From: Bin5 sp965220715
Lineage (GTDB): Bacteria > Chloroflexota > Anaerolineae > Caldilineales > Caldilineaceae
Direction: 5' to 3'
Assembly: GCA_965220715.1 (NCBI GenBank)
Contig: OZ244843.1
Coordinates: forward strand, 3,348,001 to 3,412,000
Length of the DNA: 64,000 bases
Each line of letters begins with the position of its first letter. The first letter of the stretch is position 1. The translations under genes were made by a program, and so were the position numbers. Shown here in pieces: positions 40,627 to 49,559 of the stretch. The notes under the pieces are model-generated. The model worked only from the letters and a program-made list of their open reading frames with translations, searched no databases and was not told the DNA's origin.

Positions 40627-41580
40627 TCAGAAAATGCGATATCCGGCATACCGACTGGCCAGCCGGTACGCCACCACAATCAGAACGAAACCCATCGCTG
40701 ACTGGAAAAGCCCTACCGCTGCCGCCATACTATAGCGCGCGGAGATGAGACCGGCGCGGTAGACGTATGTATCGATTATATCGGCCGTTTCATATACGGT
40801 CGGGTTATATAAGGTCAGCACCTGTTCGAAACCAGCTTGAAGGACATTCCCCAAGTTCAAGCAAGCGATCAGTATGACCATCGATATGATTCCTGGAATA
40901 TTGACGTGGCGAATACGTTGCCAGCGGTTGGCGCCGTCGATAGCAGCCGCCTCATGCAGCACCGGGTCGATGCCCGTCAGCGCCGCCAGGTAGATGATGG
41001 TCGCCCAACCGGCCTCTTTCCACAGATTCGTGATTACGATGATTGGACGGAACCAGGTGTTACTGCCCAGAAAAAGGATCGGATCAAAGCCTGCAAACTC
41101 GATTGCCCGATTGATCATCCCCGATGTCGACAGCAAGTCCAGCAGAATGCCCCCTAGCACGATCCAGGAGAGGAAATGGGGAAGGTAGATAATCGTCTGC
41201 ACCGTACGCTTGAAGATCAGCGACCGCATCTCGTTGAGCAGCAGCGCCAAAGAGACGGCCATAAATTGGAGAGTTACGATCTTCGAAATGGCGATAATGA
41301 ACGAGTTGGCGAGGACGCTCTTGAAGTCGGGATTGGCGAAGATAAACTCGAAATGCTTTAAACCGACCCAAGGCGACCCGCCGAATCCCAGGCCCGGGTT
41401 GAAATCCTGGAAGGCGATTATTACGCCGTACATGGGGTAATAGTGGAAGAGTGCAAGCTGGATGACGGGCAACACCATCATGACGTAGAGAGGCCATGAC
41501 CGTGCCATATAGTTGCGGAATCTGGTGCGGCGGACGGCCGCTTCATCCGCTACTCCCCGGACCGGTTGCGCAATTGCCAT
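40627..41580 (-). CDS. Sugar ABC transporter permease (LplB/UgpA-like)
   Basis: This 317-residue protein has a cytosolic head, then WPLYVMMVLPVIQLALFHYY and MYGVIIAFQDFNPGLGF, the start of CUT1 LplB-like permeases. The EAA loop is LHEAAAIDGANRWQRIRHVN. It sits between the binding protein and the second permease. No ATPase gene is near. Confidence 0.85.
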   Translation of the reverse strand: MAIAQPVRGVADEAAVRRTRFRNYMARSWPLYVMMVLPVIQLALFHYYPMYGVIIAFQDFNPGLGFGGSPWVGLKHFEFIFANPDFKSVLANSFIIAISKIVTLQFMAVSLALLLNEMRSLIFKRTVQTIIYLPHFLSWIVLGGILLDLLSTSGMINRAIEFAGFDPILFLGSNTWFRPIIVITNLWKEAGWATIIYLAALTGIDPVLHEAAAIDGANRWQRIRHVNIPGIISMVILIACLNLGNVLQAGFEQVLTLYNPTVYETADIIDTYVYRAGLISARYSMAAAVGLFQSAMGFVLIVVAYRLASRYAGYRIF

Positions 41581-41655
41581 CGGGTTTTCCCTGGGAAGCT
41601 AGGTGAACTGTAACTTGCCTGCGAGGATGGCCGGACGTGTGCTGGGCAGGAGATG

Positions 41656-41685
41656 GGGGCGCCCTCGACCCACCAAGGGCGCCCC
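41656..41685. terminator. Strong hairpin after solute-binding gene
   Basis: GGGGCGCCCT (41656-41665) pairs perfectly with AGGGCGCCCC (41676-41685). It lies 30 bases past the stop of the binding protein gene at 41714 and before the permease. There is no T run, so it may act as an RNA-stability hairpin that keeps binding protein levels high. Confidence 0.6.
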
Positions 41686-41713
41686 TCAAGCTATGCACAG
41701 CGAAGTGCGCTAT

Positions 41714-43501
41714 CTATGACCTGGCGGCCCACCATTCGTTTACTTCCTGCGTCATCTGGTCACCGCCCTGGCTCTTCCACTGATCGACGAATTCGTCGAA
41801 AGCGCTCAGAGGCTTCTCGCCGATCATGATGCCAAGCACCGTCTCCGAGTGCAGCTTGTTCAGGTCGCTGCCCCGTTCTATCATCGTCGGCGTCGGCAGA
41901 CTCTGGTACTGTGTAATCTTGCCCTGTTCGGCTGTCTCCAGAATGAAGAGGCGCGACTGCTTTCCCAGTATACTCACGCCGGTGGGATCCTCTAGCGAAA
42001 GCGTCTGGTAAGCGTCTCGTTCCTCAGACGGAATCTTTCCCCACTCTTCAAGTTGATAATTTATCGAGTTGGCAACGTGGCGAGGATCGATCATGCCGCT
42101 GCCGCGCGTGCCGATCGGGCCGATCGCCCATGCCATCCAGCCGATTCCGGTGGCTGCGACCGATCCATCTTCCTGAAAATCGTAGTTGTGGCCTTCCCAG
42201 CCATGGAAGCGGCGGTCATAGTCCTCGGTCAATTCGTGCACAAAGTTCGTGATCTCGAAGATCTTGTCGACATGCTCCATTCCGCGGCGGAAACAGAAGG
42301 GACTGGAACGAAAGTTGTTCTCCGTGTGCCGCGCCCGCACTCCGTCGGGACCGGCAGGATTGTCGGCAAAAGCCCATACGGTATCCGGATCGTTGCGCAC
42401 TGTGTCCAGCCATGCGCCCCACGAAGGCGTGTAATGTATGCCGCACTGGCTCGCGGCCACGTCCTGGATCGAGTCCGACGTGTTGATGGTGAAGAAATCT
42501 TCGCGGAAAATACCGTCCTGGTACCACTGGTTCAACAGCGCTAGCGGCTCCCGCATCTCGTCGCGGATGCTGTCGTAGACCAGTTCACCACCGACCTCGG
42601 TCCAGTGGCCTGGTACAACGCCGTGAGGCGCCCAGATCGGATCGATGCTGCCGAACCACGTCGCCGAAAAGCCCTTGTTGGCCAGCAGACCGATCGTGGA
42701 CCCCGTCGCTCCCTTGCCAATGTCAGCCTCGACAATGGCCACTGCCGTATCGTGCAACTCGTCCAGCGACTGCGGCACATCCAGACTGAGCGCGTCAAAC
42801 CAATCCTGCCGATACCAGAGGATGTTGTCGTTGTGTGCCAGATCCTCTACCCGCGGCAGCCCATATTTCCGCCCGTTGACCGTCGTGAAAATCCAGGGCA
42901 AATCACCGTACTCCGCCCAGATGTCTTGCCATCGTTGACTGGCGTACATCGTGTAGGCGTCGGTAATGTCCTCCAACAAGTTGGCCTCTACCATCTTTAC
43001 GAAAATGTTTGACGGTACTGTTTCTAGATAATCCGGCATGTCCCCGCTAGCCATCGCAAGGTTGTATTTGGTGGTGGCCTCGTCGCCACTAGACCAGGTC
43101 CAAGAGACTGTGAGCTTGACGCCGATTAGTTTCTCGACCATGCGCGAGAAGGGGTTGCTCTCCAGCGAATCCCCTTCGCCAAACTTGGTTTGGGCGTCCA
43201 CACGCCGCGTGGTCGAAATCTCGATCGGCTCCTGTCCGGGTGCAGGAGGCAGGCCCTCTGCCAGATCAGGCAGCACTGTCGTCCAACCCTTGGGATTACC
43301 CGGACTTCCGGGCATGTCCGCGCCCAGCAACTCAGGGACCGACTGGGTTGCGGATTGCGACATGGCGTCGGACCCGTCGCCAGCGCTGGTTGCTGGCTCG
43401 GGCGCGCCGCCCGGCGCGCAGGCCGCCAAAAGTGCGGTGGCACCTGCGGAGCCGCTCAACTGTAGAAATTTACGCCTGGAAAAGTTTGCACGGTTTGACA
43501 T
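41714..43501 (-). CDS. Sugar ABC solute-binding lipoprotein (LipO-like), copy 2
   Basis: This 595-residue protein has a Tat-like start SRRKFLQLSG and lipobox LAAC (Cys about 28), then a Gly/Pro/Ala linker. The large body is that of type-1 binding proteins associated with LplB/LplC permeases (YNLAMASGDMPDYL, YRQDWFDALSLDVPQSLDEL, GVHYTPSWGAWL-like segments). It is highly similar to the upstream paralog at 44011. Tandem duplicates give two ligand specificities or expression levels. Confidence 0.85.
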   Translation of the reverse strand: MSNRANFSRRKFLQLSGSAGATALLAACAPGGAPEPATSAGDGSDAMSQSATQSVPELLGADMPGSPGNPKGWTTVLPDLAEGLPPAPGQEPIEISTTRRVDAQTKFGEGDSLESNPFSRMVEKLIGVKLTVSWTWSSGDEATTKYNLAMASGDMPDYLETVPSNIFVKMVEANLLEDITDAYTMYASQRWQDIWAEYGDLPWIFTTVNGRKYGLPRVEDLAHNDNILWYRQDWFDALSLDVPQSLDELHDTAVAIVEADIGKGATGSTIGLLANKGFSATWFGSIDPIWAPHGVVPGHWTEVGGELVYDSIRDEMREPLALLNQWYQDGIFREDFFTINTSDSIQDVAASQCGIHYTPSWGAWLDTVRNDPDTVWAFADNPAGPDGVRARHTENNFRSSPFCFRRGMEHVDKIFEITNFVHELTEDYDRRFHGWEGHNYDFQEDGSVAATGIGWMAWAIGPIGTRGSGMIDPRHVANSINYQLEEWGKIPSEERDAYQTLSLEDPTGVSILGKQSRLFILETAEQGKITQYQSLPTPTMIERGSDLNKLHSETVLGIMIGEKPLSAFDEFVDQWKSQGGDQMTQEVNEWWAARS

Positions 43502-44010
43502 GGCTAAGTTTCTCCTTTCCGGATTGAGTCTAGCGCTTAGGATGCTTTCTTCGACAGACGATACAGTACTGGCTTCGGGCCAAGCTGCTGTCCTTGCAAA
43601 TCTCAGGCTGAAAGGGGTCCGCGGGAGCTTACTATACAGTACAAGCAGGCTTGCGTCAATCGCGGAAAAAAGAAGTAGTCAATCCCAAACTTGTGTATAT
43701 GTAAAGAGACTTGATAGCTGAAATGATCGAAACCAGGGCTGGTTTGGTAAAGTGGACCGCCCTCCGAGGATGGCTTTCGCTCCTGTGCGCCGCCAGCAAA
43801 TTGCAGATTTTCGCGGATTCCAGTGCGTCTTGCGGCGTCTTCGACCACTTTTCCTTGTTCCGTCTGTGTGAGTGGCTTGAGGAGGACCCTGGGAAACGAC
43901 CAGCATCGCAATTCCAAAGCGAGGGTCGTCTTACAGCTAGGAAAAAAAGAAAGGGGTGCCTTCATGCAGTTGAGGGCACCCTCTTCTCTCACAAAAATGC
44001 GATTCCCCAC
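43502..44010. other. Intergenic between the two binding proteins (509 bases)
   Basis: No gene. It contains a clear terminator at 43954-43981 near its upper end. The rest is leader of the second gene, with GGAAAGGAGAAAC before its ATG (43501). A separate promoter for copy 2 is likely within 43520-43900 but not resolved. Confidence 0.35.
43954..43981 (-). terminator. Rho-independent terminator after copy 1 binding protein
   Basis: GGGTGCC (43954-43960) pairs with GGCACCC (43975-43981). The minus strand continues CTTTCTTTTTTTCC. It lies 30 bases beyond the stop at 44011, so copy 1 forms its own transcript. Confidence 0.75.
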
Positions 44011-45792
44011 TCAAGACTTTGTGGCCCACCATTCATTCACTTCCTGCGTTATTAGGTCGCCGCCCTGACTCTTCCACTGACCGACAAACTCGTCGAACGC
44101 GCTCATCGGTTTGTCGCCGATGATGATGCCAAGGATCGTCTCGTCTTGCAGCTTATTGAGGTCGCTGTTTCGCTCAATCATTGTTGGCGTAGGCAGGCTC
44201 TGGAATGCGTTGATTTTCCCCTGTTCGGCAGTATCCAGAATGAATAGAAGCGCCTCCTTTCCCGTTATCGTCACACCGGTCGGGTCCTCGAGCGACAATG
44301 TCTGGTAAGCGTCCCGCTCCTCAACAGGAATGTCGGCCCACTCCAACTGATAGCGGACCTCGTTGGCACGGTTTGCGGGGTCGATATTACCGCTGCCGCG
44401 GGTGCCGATTGGTCCGATGGCAGCGAACTTCCAAAAGAAATTCGTAGTAGCAACCGAACCGTCCTCCTGGAACTCGTAGTCGTTGCCCTCCCAGCCGTGA
44501 AAGCGCCGGTCGTGTTCTTCGGACAACTCCTGCATGAAGTTGGTAATCTTGAAGATCTCTTCCACGTGTTCCATCCCCTTGCGGAAGCAGAACGGCGAAG
44601 GATAAAAGCTGCTCGCGGAGCTACGCCCACGGGCGCCATCAGGGCCGGCCGGATTGTCGGCGAAGGCCCACACAGTTTCGGGATCGTTGCGCACCGTATC
44701 CAGCCAAGCGCCCCACGACGGTGTGTAGTGAATGCCGCACTGGCTGGATGCCACGTCCTGGATCGAGTCCGAGGTGCTGAACGTAAAGAAATCCTTACGG
44801 AAGACTCCGTCCTGGTACCATTGGCTCAGGAGTTCCAGCGGCTCTCTCATCTCTTCGCGAATGCTGTCGAAGACCAACTCGCCTCCGAGGTCGCTCCATT
44901 GGTGTGGCATGACTCCGTAGGGCGCCCAAATCGGATCAATGCTGCCGAACCAGTTGGCGCCATAGGAACTGTTGGCCAGCAGGCCGACTGTGGTGCCCGG
45001 CGCACCCTTGCCGATGTCGGCTTCGACCACTGCCAAGGCAGTATCGCGCAGCTCGTCAAGCGTCTGCGGGACCGACAGTCCGAGTTTGTCGAACCAGTCC
45101 TTCCTGTACCAGAGGATGTGGTCATTCTGGGCCAGTTGCGATACGAAGGGTAACCCATATTTGCGGCCATTGACTGAGGAATAGATCCAAGGAAGGTCGC
45201 CGTACTGCGCCCACGTGTCCTGCCAGCGCTGGCTGGCGTACATGGTAAATGCGTCGGTGATATCCTCCAGCAGATTGGCTTCTACCATCTTGAGGAAGAT
45301 GCTGGACGGCACAGTCTCCAGGTAGTCGGGCATATCACCGCTGGCCATGGCCAGATTGTACTTGGTTGTCTGTTCGTCACCCGCCGACCAACTCCAGGCT
45401 ACCGTGAGCTTGACGCCGAAGAGCTTTTCAATCATTCGGGACCAGGGATTGCTCTCCAGTGAATCCCCTTCGCCGAAGGCGGTCTGGGAGTCCACGCGCC
45501 GCGTAATCGAGATCTCGATTGGTTCCTGTCCTGGAGCAGGGGGGAGACCCTCGGGCAGGTCGGGCAGGACGGTGGTCCAGCCATTAGGATGATCTGGACT
45601 TCCAGGCATGTCCGCGCCCAGCAGCTCCGGGATCGACTGGGTTGCCGACTGCTGCATGGCGGCGGAATCTTCTCCGGAACTCGCCGCTTCAGGCGCGCCA
45701 CCCGGGGCGCACGCCGCAATCAATGCGGTTGTGCCTACAGTTCCACTCAACTTCAGAAAATGGCGTCTCGAAAGAGTTGTTCTCTTCGTCAT
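44011..45792 (-). CDS. Sugar ABC solute-binding lipoprotein (LipO-like), copy 1
   Basis: This 593-residue protein has Tat-like LSRRHFLKLSG and lipobox IAAC. It shares most of its length with 41714-43501, for example DSIQDVASSQCGIHYTPSWG and EVNEWWA near the end. A single shared promoter is unlikely because a terminator follows. The differing middle (YPSPFCFRKGMEHVEEI) suggests shifted ligand binding. Confidence 0.85.
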   Translation of the reverse strand: MTKRTTLSRRHFLKLSGTVGTTALIAACAPGGAPEAASSGEDSAAMQQSATQSIPELLGADMPGSPDHPNGWTTVLPDLPEGLPPAPGQEPIEISITRRVDSQTAFGEGDSLESNPWSRMIEKLFGVKLTVAWSWSAGDEQTTKYNLAMASGDMPDYLETVPSSIFLKMVEANLLEDITDAFTMYASQRWQDTWAQYGDLPWIYSSVNGRKYGLPFVSQLAQNDHILWYRKDWFDKLGLSVPQTLDELRDTALAVVEADIGKGAPGTTVGLLANSSYGANWFGSIDPIWAPYGVMPHQWSDLGGELVFDSIREEMREPLELLSQWYQDGVFRKDFFTFSTSDSIQDVASSQCGIHYTPSWGAWLDTVRNDPETVWAFADNPAGPDGARGRSSASSFYPSPFCFRKGMEHVEEIFKITNFMQELSEEHDRRFHGWEGNDYEFQEDGSVATTNFFWKFAAIGPIGTRGSGNIDPANRANEVRYQLEWADIPVEERDAYQTLSLEDPTGVTITGKEALLFILDTAEQGKINAFQSLPTPTMIERNSDLNKLQDETILGIIIGDKPMSAFDEFVGQWKSQGGDLITQEVNEWWATKS

Positions 45793-46330
45793 TTAGTCCG
45801 TTCTCCTTTTCTGTGTAAATTCCTAGGGGAGGGTAGCGTGCAGAAAGGTAAGGCACAGTGCTGTGATTGCATTTCAGAAAGCGGCAATCTCGATTTTGCC
45901 AGCGTCATGGTGCAGGGTTTCAATTGTACAAGGCCAGATCGACCGTGTCAATCGCAGCAAAAACTGGGGTTCTGAAACACACTATCATGTGGCCATCGCC
46001 GACTGCTCTCCACCGAACCAAAGGGCCGACAGGAAACGAACGATCACTCTCAATTCTGTCCAACCACAAGTCCTGCAAGTCCTGATTCAGGCCACTTCTT
46101 TAACCAGATCAAGGAGGAACACAACACTGGAAAAGTCTTTGTTCTGACTTGAAAATAGCAAGCGGAGAACTGCTGCTACGCACGTCCAGGGAGTTTTCAA
46201 ACAGTAAGTAGTCCATCGTTATGTCGTGTAAGAACTGTCAATGGATGCAGAGCCAACTCGCTTGTTTTGACTGCTCCGAGCACGGGCTCAATGACACAAG
46301 TTAGCGCCACCCAGCCAGCGAGACAGAAAA
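45793..46330. other. Intergenic (538 bases)
   Basis: Between the binding protein start and the terminator of the SH3 gene. No gene recognised; a small hydrophobic frame at 46197-46391 overlaps the terminator and is not credible. The promoter of the sugar operon should lie here. Confidence 0.3.
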
Positions 46331-46372
46331 AAGCGACCCTGTTCACGATGTAGGTCGTGTTCAGGATCGCTT
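46331..46372 (-). terminator. Long hairpin terminator
   Basis: An 18-base arm (46331-46348) pairs with 46355-46372 around TGTAGG, with a few mismatches. The minus strand then reads TTTTTTCTGTC. It lies 110 bases beyond the stop of the SH3-repeat gene at 46482. Confidence 0.75.
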
Positions 46373-46481
46373 GAGCCTCGCAGATTTCCAAGCTGTCAAC
46401 CGCGGAAGAAACGAAGAATGAGAAGTTATACTAATTGGCAGGGCTAAGACAGCCTACAATGCACTTCTCGCCTTACAAATC

Positions 46482-47672
46482 TCACCCTTCGCTCATCTCC
46501 ATTTCCTCTTCCACTGGCAGTTCTTCAAACGGCCCAGAGGTCGTTACATAGGTGGCGGACACCCAACCGTAGCCACTGGGCAGATCGGCAATGGCGACCT
46601 TAATCCAGTCCCCGGCTGCCGTCCGACCAATCCCGTTAAATGTTACGCCGGCGACTGCCTTGGCGACGATGTCGTACGTGGTACTGGGGCCGGCGCGCAC
46701 GTTCAAACGCTGGCCGAAACTGTTGACAGTGACAACAACCTTCTCGGTTGGGCCTGCAGGTGTAGGAGTAGCAGTTGGCGTCTCTTCCTCGGCAATGGGA
46801 GTGATTTCCTCTCCTGGAATCGTAAACTCTTCAATTGCCAACGAATCTCCGCTCACGACAAGAAGTTCTTCAGCCAGTGCCCAACCGTGGATCCCATCGT
46901 CGTCATATACAAAATACCAACTGCTGTCTTCAGTGCGATAGGCCGCTGTCAGGCGAGAGCCGGCCCCGAAATGAGCGACAAATGCGCCGTCTTCGCCATC
47001 CCACAGAACTGCTCCGCCAATCCGTGCCAATGACAGAGCGGTTGGGCCTTCTGGCGGTACAAATGGTGTGGGAGTTGGCTCCGGCATTGCAACCGCAGTC
47101 GCAGCTTCAGGAGTTGCTCCATCATTTGGCTGGGGTGTTTCCTGCTCGGACATTGCTTCGCCCGTTGGCACGGAGGTAGCGCTCTCCATGCTTGCATCAG
47201 GTGTGCCTGAAGCTTCTGCCATCGGCTCCGGCGTTACCGTCCCGGTAACTTCCATCACCTCCTCTGAATCGGCTTCCACAGTTGGTGTTGGCGTTAGCGT
47301 AGGTGTTGGCGATAGTGTCGGCGTCGGCGTCGGCACCTCTACCGGCAAGCGACCAAGACCCGCAGCCAACAGCGTACTCACTTCGACCCAACCTTCAGTC
47401 AGGTCCCTCGTCTTAACCAGCACCCATTGAAGGTCGGTTGAGCGCAACTGGACCGTAACCAACATACCACCCACGAGCGCCTGCATCGGCTCCCCGTTCG
47501 GTCGATCGTGAAGCGTCGCCCCTTGGTTGCGGACGACCGCCAGGACGGTTGTAGAAGCTGGCGTAGACTGTGCCACTGCTCTTTCGAGTCCGCCGCCATG
47601 AACCGAACCAGGCTGGATAAGCGCAAAAATAATTAGCGCAGCGAACCCCAAAACGAGTCGAATCTTCATCAT
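46482..47672 (-). CDS. Secreted SH3-repeat protein
   Basis: This 396-residue protein has a signal peptide (LVLGFAALIIFALIQPGSVHG) and then three bacterial SH3-like domains. Domain 1 is about 38-100 (TLHDRPNGEPMQALVGGMLV), domain 2 about 225-280, domain 3 about 315-380 (LNVRAGPSTTYDIVAKAVAG). A Thr-Pro-rich linker (PTPTLSPTPTLTPTPT) joins domains 1 and 2. SH3b domains bind peptidoglycan or proteins at the cell surface. The ATG at 47672 or 47669 has GGGGAG upstream. The neighbour encodes a HlyD-type adaptor. Confidence 0.8.
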   Translation of the reverse strand: MMKIRLVLGFAALIIFALIQPGSVHGGGLERAVAQSTPASTTVLAVVRNQGATLHDRPNGEPMQALVGGMLVTVQLRSTDLQWVLVKTRDLTEGWVEVSTLLAAGLGRLPVEVPTPTPTLSPTPTLTPTPTVEADSEEVMEVTGTVTPEPMAEASGTPDASMESATSVPTGEAMSEQETPQPNDGATPEAATAVAMPEPTPTPFVPPEGPTALSLARIGGAVLWDGEDGAFVAHFGAGSRLTAAYRTEDSSWYFVYDDDGIHGWALAEELLVVSGDSLAIEEFTIPGEEITPIAEEETPTATPTPAGPTEKVVVTVNSFGQRLNVRAGPSTTYDIVAKAVAGVTFNGIGRTAAGDWIKVAIADLPSGYGWVSATYVTTSGPFEELPVEEEMEMSEG

Positions 47673-47909
47673 TCTCTCCCCAACACTCGAATGTGGTTCG
47701 TCATTGCGCTCTCCTTTGGGTGCATTGGACGAAGTGTCGATCGCAAAAAGGCACCGAGGCAACCAAGGCGCCCTTCATGCACCCCACAATTACCCCCTGG
47801 CCCAGAACAGGATTCACCGGTGGACCACTACCTACAGTCTGTCCACGGGTCAGATACGGATGATACTTTGCCCCGCAAAGCGGGCTTGAACTGTCAATGG
47901 CCAAAAAGA

Positions 47910-49232
47910 TTACTCGAATGTCGCCGATACAAAAATACCAGGGTTAAACTGCGCCATTCCCTCCTCTGGAAGTCGAATCGTCACCGGGAATGTCGAGTTG
48001 CCCTTTCCAGGCAAACTGATGGGGGAGATCTTTGCGATCGTCGAAAGGACGGTGATGTCATCGGTACCGTACCTGGTAATCCGCACAGGATCACCGACCG
48101 ACATTGTCAGCACCTGGTCCTGAGGAACGCCCACAACCAGTTCCAATGCTGAGGAGTCGCCAATCACAGCTGCAGACGAAGTTGCGCCGATAACCGTTCC
48201 CTCTTCAGCGTTTAGAACCAACACGACACCTGTCATCGGCGCCCGTACTACGGACTTGTCCCGGCGTTGTTGTGCTTCCTCCAGGCCAACTAACGCCTGG
48301 CTTACCCTTAGCTCGGCTGACTTCTGGCTGCCGGTCAGCTCCATTATCCGTAAGATAGTCGCCTCCACAGCCGCAACCCTCGCCCTTCCAACCGCCAGTT
48401 CGACTTCTGAAACGCCTTTTTCCAGTTCGTTCAATGCATGCTGGGCCCTGTGCGCCGCAGCCAGTACCGATTGTAATTCGGAAGCACGCGGCGGCTGAGT
48501 CGCCTCATTGAATGATGCCTGCGCCACATTTAAATCGATTGTGATTCGCTGCAAATTCGCAGCCTGCGGCGTCCGTCCCACGTCGCCCCGCCAGGCGACC
48601 TCATTATAGGCTCGCTGCGCCTGCGCTACGGCCAGCTCCGCTCTCTCAAGGTTGGCCCCCAGTTGCTGCAGGCGGGCCTCGGTCGGGCCGGCTCTTAATT
48701 CATTGTAGCGCGCCCAGGCGGCAGCGGCGCTTGCACGCGTCGCGGCAGACTCATCTTCAGTCGCCCCGCCCGCCTCAAGCTTGGACAGGTTGGATTTCTC
48801 CAGTTCCAGATTTGCTTGCGCAACAGCTAGATCGCTTTCCGATGACTGCTCATTGATCTCCAGCAGAGCGATGCGAGTCAGCTCCAAGGCAATCTCTGCT
48901 CGCTGAACATTCCAGTCCAATTGCGTTGCATCCAACCTGAAGAGCTCCTGTCCCTCCTCCACCAGATCGCCAACTTCGACAAATACTTCCAACACCTCTC
49001 CGCCCACGCCCGGCGTAACCGCGCGCGACTTCTTTACCACCAGAGAGCCGAAATAGGTTGGAATGCTTGCCTGGGCTTCGACCGCGCCCGGCTGTGCCCC
49101 GGTGGAAGGCGTCAGCGCATCATTCGCCGCCAACGTGGCCGTGAGTTGCCCACTTCGAACGAGTACAACACCAGATGCAATCAGGGCGATCAGGAGCAAA
49201 ATAGGCGCAACTCGACTAAATGTTCGGAACAT
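47910..49232 (-). CDS. HlyD-family periplasmic adaptor protein
   Basis: This 440-residue protein has an N-terminal membrane anchor (PILLLIALIASGVVLV) and a lipoyl-like domain split around a long alpha-helical hairpin. The first half is GGEVLEVFVEVGDLVEEGQE and the second VVRAPMTGVVLVLNAEEGTV. The coiled-coil arms span about 110-290 and are Ala/Leu/Glu-rich. Such adaptors link an inner-membrane pump to export. No pump gene (RND, MFS or MacB-type ABC) is visible beside it, which is unusual. Its stop lies about 240 bases before the SH3-repeat gene, so one transcript is possible. Confidence 0.8.
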   Translation of the reverse strand: MFRTFSRVAPILLLIALIASGVVLVRSGQLTATLAANDALTPSTGAQPGAVEAQASIPTYFGSLVVKKSRAVTPGVGGEVLEVFVEVGDLVEEGQELFRLDATQLDWNVQRAEIALELTRIALLEINEQSSESDLAVAQANLELEKSNLSKLEAGGATEDESAATRASAAAAWARYNELRAGPTEARLQQLGANLERAELAVAQAQRAYNEVAWRGDVGRTPQAANLQRITIDLNVAQASFNEATQPPRASELQSVLAAAHRAQHALNELEKGVSEVELAVGRARVAAVEATILRIMELTGSQKSAELRVSQALVGLEEAQQRRDKSVVRAPMTGVVLVLNAEEGTVIGATSSAAVIGDSSALELVVGVPQDQVLTMSVGDPVRITRYGTDDITVLSTIAKISPISLPGKGNSTFPVTIRLPEEGMAQFNPGIFVSATFE

Positions 49233-49559
49233 AATGGCCTCCTCTGAAGAATTCAGATCCTTCGGAGCCTAACTTCATCTTTTCGGTGGGGGGAGAGCAG
49301 AACCGAAAATCGCTTCCTTTTACGCTGGCCGCCGCTGTGCCGGACCAGTCATCCAGTCCAAATTCCACCCGCAGGCACAACCTGAACAGTATACCAATCG
49401 AGCAAGTTCAACGCAAAGTCGCTTCTGACACTAGTAGCTGCAACTTTCATCACTTTACAGGTAGGAGTAAGTACGCTTGCGAGCCAATTTGCGCCGATCC
49501 AAAGGGAACACTGGGGATTACCCGCGCGCAATCCTGCAAAGCGCCAATAGCATGTTTTC
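49233..49559. other. Intergenic (327 bases)
   Basis: Between the adaptor (starts at 49232) and the stop of the aldolase/SDR gene. No gene or clear hairpin. It must hold the promoter of the adaptor gene. Confidence 0.3.

Noticed and set aside
46197..46391. 64-codon hydrophobic frame
   Set aside because: It overlaps the strong terminator hairpin at 46331-46372 and lacks an RBS.
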